10,708 nucleotides of DNA. Source: Paraktedonobacter sp034438135 (GTDB lineage: Bacteria; Chloroflexota; Ktedonobacteria; Ktedonobacterales; Ktedonobacteraceae). The stretch is taken from contig DAOTTL010000271.1 in the NCBI GenBank assembly GCA_034438135.1, forward strand, positions 1-10,708, in the 5' to 3' direction. Below the pieces are notes generated by a model. It was not told the DNA's origin, searched no databases, and was given only the letters and a program-made list of their open reading frames with translations. This document shows, piece by piece, positions 1-6,247 of the stretch. Made by a program: the position numbers and the translations under genes. Numbering within the stretch: position 1 is the first letter of the stretch; each line of letters begins with the position of its first letter.

Positions 1-585
1 GTCACAGGGGTGCCCGATTCTGGCAGTACGGTGGCCATTGGCTATGCAGAGGAAGCGGGTATCGCGTATGACGCGGTGCTTATCAAAAACAAGTACGTTG
101 GGCGCACATTCATCCAGCCAGACCAGCAACAAAGGGTCAAGAGTGTCTGTCACAAACTGAATGTCGTACGTCAGGCGGTGGAGGGGAAACGCATTATCGT
201 TGTGGATGACTCATTGGTACGCGGTACAACGTGCGCCCATGTCGTTAAAATGCTACACGCTGCGGGTGCAAAAGAGGTTCATGTACGCATAGGGGCTCCC
301 CCGGTTGTCCACCCGTGTTTTTACGGTATCGACATTGATGACAAATTTCAATTGATGGCGGCCCAGAAGAGTCCCACCGAAATCGCCAGCTTTCTAGGGG
401 CGGACTCCCTGGCCTACCTGTCAGAAGAAGAAATGTTACACGCCCTCGGTGTCACAGATACCAGGCGTCATCCCTTCTGCAATGCGTGTTTTACCGGTCG
501 CTATCCCACCCGACTGCATCGCGGCATGTGGAAGCATACCCTGGAGCGCCTGCCTGCCCCTGCGCCCGAGGCGGCTTTGTCCTGA
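1..585 (+). CDS. purF: Amidophosphoribosyltransferase (PurF family), C-terminal 194 residues, 5' end outside window
   Basis: PurF transfers ammonia from glutamine to PRPP, giving 5-phosphoribosylamine, the first committed step of purine synthesis, in the cytoplasm. Frame 1 is open from base 1, so the gene enters from the left; the N-terminal glutaminase domain is not visible. Seen: the PDSG segment at the start, KYVGRTFIQP near residues 28-37, and the PRPP loop VVDDSLVRGTT (bases 199-231). HPCFYGID follows, then CNACFTGRYPT near the end. Cys106, Cys160 and Cys163 match C-terminal cysteines that bind the [4Fe-4S] cluster in Bacillus-type PurF, so this is not the cluster-free E. coli type. Some positions around the core motifs look less conserved than usual (for example KSVCHKLN). 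It could be the housekeeping gene or a dedicated paralogue of the neighbouring peptide cluster; a 141-bp gap separates them. Family call firm; exact role open. Confidence 0.9.
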   Translation, partial: VTGVPDSGSTVAIGYAEEAGIAYDAVLIKNKYVGRTFIQPDQQQRVKSVCHKLNVVRQAVEGKRIIVVDDSLVRGTTCAHVVKMLHAAGAKEVHVRIGAPPVVHPCFYGIDIDDKFQLMAAQKSPTEIASFLGADSLAYLSEEEMLHALGVTDTRRHPFCNACFTGRYPTRLHRGMWKHTLERLPAPAPEAALS

Positions 586-713
586 AAGCTCTAAAGGTAT
601 TAGGGTTTTACCTATAGAAATGCCAGGGTTCTATCAGATGTATCTAAAGCCTGTTGAATGTATAGTTAAAAAAGCACTTAGTTCTGTTTTGATTTAGATA
701 TTACCCTTCCACG
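586..713 (+). other. AT-rich intergenic leader before the NRPS operon
   Basis: This gap is clearly richer in A and T than the flanking genes and is the natural place for the operon promoter. TATAGT at 661-666 resembles a sigma70/sigmaA -10 box, but I find no convincing -35 box at 16-18 bases upstream. A weak pairing of AGGTA (595-599) with TACCT (609-613) lacks a T tract and is not a credible terminator. No operator or riboswitch is recognisable. Confidence 0.4.
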
Positions 714-719
714 AAGGAG
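714..719 (+). promoter_or_regulatory. Ribosome binding site for the SyrP-like gene
   Basis: A near-ideal Shine-Dalgarno AAGGAG sits seven bases before the ATG at 727. It fixes that start and suggests strong translation of the first operon gene. Confidence 0.85.
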
Positions 720-726
720 ATTAGAA

Positions 727-1785
727 ATGCAAGACGTTACATCCAATGTGTCAATCACTGACCATCACAAGTCCTTTCGGAGCTTCAAGTCCAGGCCGGC
801 TCCGGTTTCGTCGCAGCAACTGGTTCGGACCTCTACGCTGTCAGAGAACGGTCACACGCCCCTTGTCATTACGCCAAATTTTGCGGATGTCAATCTGGCT
901 GACTGGACCGCGAACAATCATGCTTTTATCAACGAAAAGCTCGCCATCCATGGTGGTTTGCTCTTCCGGGGCTTTTCACTCACCACTCAGGATAGCTTTC
1001 AGCGCGTACTTGAGTCCACGGGCATTGAGCTCATAAATTATAACGAGAGTTCAACCCCACGTAAACAACTGAGCAAGCAGGTCTATACCTCAACCGAATT
1101 TCCTGCTGACCAGACGATTGCGCTGCATAATGAGCTATCTACAGCCGCTACTGTACCACTGAAGGTCTGGTTCTTTGCTTTGCAGCCCTCCCAGGAAGGC
1201 GGGGAAACCCCGATCGCCGATGTTCGTAATGTGTATAAGCGTCTGAGCGGAGCAGTCAGAAGCGAGTTTGAGAAGCGTGGCTGGATGCTGATCCGCAACT
1301 ACAACGATGGTTTTGGATTGTCCTGGCAGGATGCTTTTCACACGACAGACAAAGCGGTAGTCGAGGAGTATTGCCACAGTAATGCAATTACTTTTGAGTG
1401 GAAAGGCCAGGATCGTTTGCGAACGCGCCAGGTACGCCCGGCTATCGCGGTTCATCCAATGACCGGTGAGACGATCTGGTTCAACCATATGGTCTTCTGG
1501 CATGTCTCTTCTCTACAACCCTCCATCCGCGAAGTGCTCTTGCGTGACTTTGGTGAACAAAATCTTCCCTACGAGACCTATTATGGGGACGGCAGTCGCA
1601 TTGACGATGGTGTTGCCGAAGAGATTCGAGCTGCCTATCAAGAAGAGAAAATCGTCTTTGGGTGGGAGCAGGGTGATCTTTTAATGCTCGACAATATGCT
1701 GGTAGCCCATGGGAGACGGCCATATGTGGGGCCACGACGGATTTTAGTTGGTATGGGTGAGCCTTACACTCGTACAGACATATAA
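727..1785 (+). CDS. SyrP/TauD-family Fe(II)/2-oxoglutarate-dependent oxygenase
   Basis: 352-residue cytoplasmic non-heme iron oxygenase. The family couples decarboxylation of 2-oxoglutarate to substrate hydroxylation; SyrP itself beta-hydroxylates aspartate tethered to an NRPS carrier protein. Seen: the iron-binding HxE at His134-Asn135-Glu136 in LHNELS, followed by FFALQPSQEGGETPIADVR, which is typical of this family. The distal ligand is His328 in LDNMLVAHGRR, followed by GPRR, the likely 2-oxoglutarate-binding arginine region. Length fits the family. The start is supported by the AAGGAG site. It is the first gene of the operon and lies 89 bases before the first NRPS, so a tethered amino acid on one of the two carrier domains is its likely substrate (inference). 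Which residue it oxidises cannot be read from the sequence; related enzymes act on Asp, His and other residues, and desaturation is also possible. Confidence 0.88.
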   Translation: MQDVTSNVSITDHHKSFRSFKSRPAPVSSQQLVRTSTLSENGHTPLVITPNFADVNLADWTANNHAFINEKLAIHGGLLFRGFSLTTQDSFQRVLESTGIELINYNESSTPRKQLSKQVYTSTEFPADQTIALHNELSTAATVPLKVWFFALQPSQEGGETPIADVRNVYKRLSGAVRSEFEKRGWMLIRNYNDGFGLSWQDAFHTTDKAVVEEYCHSNAITFEWKGQDRLRTRQVRPAIAVHPMTGETIWFNHMVFWHVSSLQPSIREVLLRDFGEQNLPYETYYGDGSRIDDGVAEEIRAAYQEEKIVFGWEQGDLLMLDNMLVAHGRRPYVGPRRILVGMGEPYTRTDI

Positions 1786-1864
1786 CACAGACCCTTTCGT
1801 CATGAGTGGCATCGAGACTCAGAGACAATGAGGGAAGCATAGTGAGAAGGAAAGAAAGGCAAGT

Positions 1865-1869
1865 AAGGA
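1865..1869 (+). promoter_or_regulatory. Ribosome binding site deciding the start of the first NRPS
   Basis: AAGGA lies five bases before the ATG at 1875. The open frame extends back to a GTG at 1806, but that codon has no Shine-Dalgarno, and the 23 extra residues are charged and precede the usual condensation-domain start. The ATG at 1875 is therefore preferred. Confidence 0.75.
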
Positions 1870-1874
1870 CGAAT

Positions 1875-4800
1875 ATGAATACAACCGTTGTCGAGGGTTA
1901 TCAGCTTTCACCACAGCAGAAGCGTTTGTGGTTGCTTAAGCAACAATTTCAGGATATGCCTGGTCGTGTCCGATGTAATGTATTGCTGAAGGGCGATGTC
2001 GATATCGCGTGCTTACGTGCCGCTTTTCAAGCTACTATCGATCGTCACGAGATCTTGCGTACTCTCTTTCAGACGATTGCGGGCATGGACGTTCCTCTTC
2101 AGGTCATTGGGACTACGGCAACTGCCTGGCTGGCTGATGGAGATTTGCCTTCTCTGGAAGAGCATTGTTCGCCGCAGGATTTTGAGTCAATGTTACCTGA
2201 AATTATGCAGCAAAATCCAGAGCAGGATAGTAATAGTCCCGCGACTGCAAAACTCTATACATTGGGCCAGGTTACACATGTCTTATTGCTGGACATGCCT
2301 GCTCTCTGGCTGGATCAGCAGGGTCTGGAGTGTTTTGTCAGCGATTTGATGCACAGCTATCAGGCGGATGAGACTTCTGAGACGGAGGAGCCTGTGCAAT
2401 ACGCAGCGGTTGCCCAGTGGCTCAACGAACTGCTTGATGGTCAGGAGAGTGCAGAGGGACAGACTTATTGGCAGGAGAGACTTGCCGCAACCCAAACTCC
2501 TGTCCCGTTTGCTCGTGCCGCTGGCGCGGACAGGCACTTCCAGCCGCAGCGTCTGCGTACAATCGTAGCGCCAGCCATCGTTGACAAGATTGATGCTCTG
2601 TCTGGTGCTTCTCCGGTTGCCTGGCAAGCGTTCCTGCTGACCTCCTTCTCTCTCCTTTTATGGAAGCTAGGACGTATGACAGCAGATGAGGACATCATTA
2701 TTGGTTCGGCCATTGACGGGCGCACGGAGCCAGAACTGCATGCGGTGCCTGGACTTCTTACCCGCTACCTCCCGCTGCTGGCTCACCTTGAGTCTCAGGA
2801 TACCTACGCCGAGGTCTGGACACGTATGACTCGTGCCATCCAGGAGGCCGAGGCCTGGCAGGACTGTTTTGATTGGGGTGCCGCGTCTCAGACAGGTGAA
2901 CAGGATGCAACGGCTGATTACTTTCCTATCTGCTTTGATTTTCAATATGAGCAGCAGGAACAGCGAGCAGGAGACATCACCGCTACCATCATTGACAGCC
3001 TGGTTTACAGCGATCTTTTTGATGTACGACTGTCATGTATCCGCACAAAGAGAGGTCTGGTTACTGATCTCTATTACAATAGTGAACTGCTCAGCGGCTC
3101 AGATGTCGAACGCCTGGCCCTGTACTTCACAAACCTGATAACGGAGGCTGTGGCCAACCCGGACATGAATATTGCCGCACTGGAGATTCTGGGAGAAGCT
3201 GAACGCTCTATCCTGCTGAACGATTTAGCGCGTGGCAAGCAGACGGTTCTGGTAGATGGCTGTCTTTCCACTGCATTTGAGGAGCAGGTCAAGCATACCC
3301 CGCACAATATCGCACTGATCTGTGAGGGTCGTACACTCACCTATGCCGAGCTGAACAGCCGGGCGAATAAGCTGGCCCATCTGTTACAGCAATCCGGTGT
3401 CAAGCCAGATATGATGGTGGCATATTGTACGGAACGCTCCGTAGAAACAATTGTCAGTTTGCTTGGCATTTTGAAGGCCGGAGGCGTTTGCGTGCCCTTA
3501 GATCCAGCATATCCGCAGGAGCGCCTGGCGTTTATCTTGCAGGATAGTCAGTCTACTGTAATCGTGACACATGAGAAGCTGGCTCAACTGTTCAATGAGT
3601 ATGAACTTGAGGTTGTGAGCCTTGAGACACTTGACTCCCTTGACGGGGCGACCGAAGATCTAGCCTGTAAGATAGGGCCAGAGAACCTGGCTTATGTTAT
3701 CTATACGTCAGGATCGACCGGTCTTCCCAAAGGTGTTGCCGTAACTCATCATGCAGCTCTTAATCATTTGATCGCTATGCAGAGCGAATTTCATCTGTCT
3801 GATGCTGATCGGATTTTACAATTTGCCTCATTGTCTTTCGATGTTTCGCTTGAGCAAATTTTTCCAGGTTTACTTTGTGGCGCAACTGTTGTGATGCGCG
3901 GCCCAACTTCGTGGAGCGTCGAGGAGCTGAACAGGGCGATTGTAGAACAGGGGCTTACGGTTGTTAATTTGACACCAGCCTTCTGGCAGCAGTGGACACA
4001 TGAACTACAGCAAGCAGCCGACGTACTCCATGCTACTCAGCTCAAATTGGTGATTGTTGGAGGAGAGGCGATGACCCTGGAAGCTCTGCGCTCCTGGCGA
4101 GAGACGCCCCTGGCGCAGCTCCGTCTTCTCAACGCCTATGGTCCAACAGAAACTATTATCACGACCTCCTTCTACGAAGTTTCTTCACATCTGACGAAGG
4201 AGAACGGCATAAAGACGGTGCCAATCGGTCGTCCACTTGCCAATCGAGAGATCTATATCCTGGATAGTGCTGGAAATCCAACCCCCAGAGGGGTTGCGGG
4301 TGAACTGTATATTGGTGGGGCATTGCTTGCCAGAGGCTATCTCAATCGACCCGAGTTGACTGAGGAACGCTTTGTGCCACATCCATTTAGCTCCACTCCT
4401 GGTGCACGGTTGTACCGATCTGGCGATCTCGGACGCTATCTGTCTGATGGAAACATTGAATACCTTGGTCGAATCGACCAGCAAGTAAAGATTAGAGGCT
4501 TTCGGATCGAGCTGGAAGAGATTGAAGCTGTTTTACTGCAACACTCCGCTGTACGAGCAGCCGTTGTTGTGGCCCGCGAGGATGAACCCGGCGAGAAGCG
4601 CCTGGTAGCTTACATCCTGTTGCAGGAGCAGCGGCGAGTAAGCGTTGCGGATCTACGTACATTCCTTGAAGAAGTATTGCCAATGTATATGATCCCATCC
4701 ACGCTGATGGTTCTAGATGCACTGCCACTTACGACCCATGGCAAGGTAGATCGTCGTGCGCTTCCTGCTCCGGACACCAGTCGTCCAGAGCTGGAGGAGA

Positions 4801-5129
4801 CGTTTGTTGCGCCACGCACCTCTATGGAGGAGACTCTGGCAAGTATCTGGCGCGAAACACTTGGTCTGAACCAGGTGGGCATTCACGATAACTTTTTCAA
4901 ATTAGGTGGACACTCTCTGGTTGCTATCCAGGTGATTACGCGTATTCGGACAACCTTTCAGGTAGAGTTACCAGTGCATGTCCTCTTTCAAGAGCCCACC
5001 CTTGCCCGGCTGGCCGATAAGATCATAGAAGCACAGAATGCAAAAGACAGCCCTGTGGTGCCAGCCATTACGCGCCAGAGCCGTGATAGTGGGACCATCT
5101 ATTGTGCTCAACCTGTCAGCAAGAGCTGA
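1875..5129 (+). CDS. Single-module NRPS, degenerate C domain - A - PCP
   Basis: 1084-residue peptide synthetase module. C-like domain (about 8-435): the opening LSPQQKRLWLL and RHEILRTLF are normal, but the catalytic HHxxxDG is replaced by PALWLDQ (142-148). Both histidines are gone and only the Asp remains, so it probably cannot form peptide bonds. A domain (about 468-960): FEEQ start, YTSGSTGLPKG (610-620), AYGPTE (754-759), GELYIGG, YRSGDLGR, and the catalytic Lys957 in HGKVDRR. My manual specificity code is D656 V657 E660 N698 I727 G729 A754 I762 T763 K957 (DVENIGAITK), which I cannot match to a known substrate; the D-x-E-N start loosely recalls hydroxyornithine-type codes. PCP (about 975-1045): LGGHSL with phosphopantetheine Ser1014. 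There is no thioesterase or epimerase. It most likely initiates the chain and passes it to the glycine module downstream. Family very sure; substrate unknown. Confidence 0.95.
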   Translation: MNTTVVEGYQLSPQQKRLWLLKQQFQDMPGRVRCNVLLKGDVDIACLRAAFQATIDRHEILRTLFQTIAGMDVPLQVIGTTATAWLADGDLPSLEEHCSPQDFESMLPEIMQQNPEQDSNSPATAKLYTLGQVTHVLLLDMPALWLDQQGLECFVSDLMHSYQADETSETEEPVQYAAVAQWLNELLDGQESAEGQTYWQERLAATQTPVPFARAAGADRHFQPQRLRTIVAPAIVDKIDALSGASPVAWQAFLLTSFSLLLWKLGRMTADEDIIIGSAIDGRTEPELHAVPGLLTRYLPLLAHLESQDTYAEVWTRMTRAIQEAEAWQDCFDWGAASQTGEQDATADYFPICFDFQYEQQEQRAGDITATIIDSLVYSDLFDVRLSCIRTKRGLVTDLYYNSELLSGSDVERLALYFTNLITEAVANPDMNIAALEILGEAERSILLNDLARGKQTVLVDGCLSTAFEEQVKHTPHNIALICEGRTLTYAELNSRANKLAHLLQQSGVKPDMMVAYCTERSVETIVSLLGILKAGGVCVPLDPAYPQERLAFILQDSQSTVIVTHEKLAQLFNEYELEVVSLETLDSLDGATEDLACKIGPENLAYVIYTSGSTGLPKGVAVTHHAALNHLIAMQSEFHLSDADRILQFASLSFDVSLEQIFPGLLCGATVVMRGPTSWSVEELNRAIVEQGLTVVNLTPAFWQQWTHELQQAADVLHATQLKLVIVGGEAMTLEALRSWRETPLAQLRLLNAYGPTETIITTSFYEVSSHLTKENGIKTVPIGRPLANREIYILDSAGNPTPRGVAGELYIGGALLARGYLNRPELTEERFVPHPFSSTPGARLYRSGDLGRYLSDGNIEYLGRIDQQVKIRGFRIELEEIEAVLLQHSAVRAAVVVAREDEPGEKRLVAYILLQEQRRVSVADLRTFLEEVLPMYMIPSTLMVLDALPLTTHGKVDRRALPAPDTSRPELEETFVAPRTSMEETLASIWRETLGLNQVGIHDNFFKLGGHSLVAIQVITRIRTTFQVELPVHVLFQEPTLARLADKIIEAQNAKDSPVVPAITRQSRDSGTIYCAQPVSKS

Positions 5130-5150
5130 CACCGTGGTGTAGAGGTCTAC
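5115..5150 (+). other. Three short hairpins across the NRPS stop codon
   Basis: Three small inverted repeats run together at the first NRPS stop codon. GTCAGC/GCTGAC (5115-5130) has a 4-base loop and spans the stop. ACACC/GGTGT (5129-5140) and GTAGA/TCTAC (5139-5150) each have 2-base centres, too tight for those full stems to close as RNA hairpins. No T run follows, so this is not an intrinsic terminator. It may be an mRNA processing or stability element between cistrons, or chance. Confidence 0.35.
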
Positions 5151-5196
5151 AGGCCAGGGCGTTCATAAGACTGACAAGATTGGATGGCAAAGAGAA

Positions 5197-6156
5197 ATGA
5201 TACAGTCCGCAGCACCTACCACGCTTACAGCCGCCTATGGAGGCTATAAGTGGTTACCAAGAGTAATGAGTCGTGAGAATTTTGTTGATACCTGGGGCGA
5301 TTGGGGTTCCTCCTCAGAGTGTGGTCAACTGCACTCGGTACTACTCAAACGGCCAGGTCTGGAGCTAGGCCTTGTGAAGGACTTCGATGCCATGCTTATG
5401 CGTGAGCCTGTTGATCTCGCACTGGCCCAGGCCCAGCATGACACCCTGGCACAGACCTATCGGGATCATGGGGTCAGTGTGTACTACGTTGAGGGAGGTC
5501 GGATTGACAAACCAAATGCGTACTTCTGTCGTGATCTTGTCCTGATGACGCCAGAGGGAGCCATTGTTTCCCGGCCTGCCTCCCTGGCTCGCGCTGGTGA
5601 GGAGCGCTATCTGGTCGAAGCTCTGGGACGGCTTGGGGTACCTGTTCTGATGACGGTGCATGGTGAGGCCACCTTTGAAGCGGCTGACGTTTCCTGGGTC
5701 AACAAAGATCTGTGTTTTCTGTCCGAGGGGTTGCGTACCAACAAAGCTGGCGCTGACCAGGTAGAACACATGCTGCTTGAGATCGGTACAAAAAATGTTG
5801 TGCGCGTGCAATTGCCCTATGGAGCGATGCATCTTGATTGCGTGCTCAACTTCATTGATCATGACCTGGCCGTCATCTGGCCAAATCGGACACCTTACAC
5901 CGTCTGGCGTACCCTGCGTGAGCAAGGTTTCACGTTTATCGAGGTTGAGGATAGCGAGGATGCTGATGATAGTCAGGCGATCAACTTCGTTGCGCTGGCA
6001 CCCGGTAAGATCCTGATGCCGAAGGGCGGAAAACGTCTCAAGGCGCGTTATGAAGAGGCCGGTGTAACCTGCATTGAGGTTGATATTAGCGAACTCATCA
6101 AGGGTGGCGGCGGCATTCACTGTATGACGGTATTCCTGAAACGTGATGATCTCTAA
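5197..6156 (+). CDS. Guanidino-group modifying enzyme (arginine deiminase/amidinotransferase superfamily)
   Basis: 319-residue cytoplasmic enzyme of the pentein-fold superfamily that attacks guanidines through a catalytic cysteine. Members hydrolyse arginine or methylarginine to citrulline, or move the amidino group to an amine. Seen: SECGQLHSVLLKRPGLEL near the N-terminus, as in deiminases, then Arg112-Asp113 in YFCRDLV, Glu161 and Asp164 in FEAADV, and Arg180 in GLRTNKAG. His212 and Asp214 lie in MHLD, and Cys309 in GGGGIHCMT close to the C-terminus. All catalytic positions are therefore present. It is about 90 residues shorter than arginine deiminases of about 410. EAAD replaces the deiminase EGGD and resembles the DAAD of glycine amidinotransferases. 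The ATG at 5197 has only a weak AGAGA upstream; Met24 (5266) is an alternative start. Lying between two NRPS genes, it probably tailors an arginine-derived building block. Hydrolase versus transferase is undecided. Confidence 0.85.
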   Translation: MIQSAAPTTLTAAYGGYKWLPRVMSRENFVDTWGDWGSSSECGQLHSVLLKRPGLELGLVKDFDAMLMREPVDLALAQAQHDTLAQTYRDHGVSVYYVEGGRIDKPNAYFCRDLVLMTPEGAIVSRPASLARAGEERYLVEALGRLGVPVLMTVHGEATFEAADVSWVNKDLCFLSEGLRTNKAGADQVEHMLLEIGTKNVVRVQLPYGAMHLDCVLNFIDHDLAVIWPNRTPYTVWRTLREQGFTFIEVEDSEDADDSQAINFVALAPGKILMPKGGKRLKARYEEAGVTCIEVDISELIKGGGGIHCMTVFLKRDDL

Positions 6157-6232
6157 GCCAGAGAGTATGTCGTTCATTTGGGCATCGTAGCGAGCATGGG
6201 AACATTGCATTCCTGAGCAGAGAAAAGGATGC

Positions 6233-6237
6233 GGGAG
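6233..6237 (+). promoter_or_regulatory. Ribosome binding site for the second NRPS
   Basis: GGGAG ends ten bases before the ATG at 6248, slightly far but acceptable. The next codon, GTG at 6251, could also serve as a start. The remainder of the 91-base gap from 6157 shows no clear promoter or terminator. Confidence 0.6.
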
Positions 6238-6247
6238 AAAATTTGAT

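Noticed and set aside
595..613. Possible terminator after purF
   Set aside because: Only a 5-bp stem with a 9-base loop and no T run.
449..697. 82-codon plus-strand frame overlapping the purF end
   Set aside because: It is out of frame with the conserved PurF C-terminus, has no ribosome binding site, and encodes nothing recognisable.
1802..1831. Nine-codon open frame between the oxygenase and the first NRPS
   Set aside because: No Shine-Dalgarno and no regulatory codon pattern; likely chance.
1806..1874. GTG-started 23-residue N-terminal extension of the first NRPS
   Set aside because: No ribosome binding site precedes 1806, the residues match no domain, and the ATG at 1875 has a good AAGGA.
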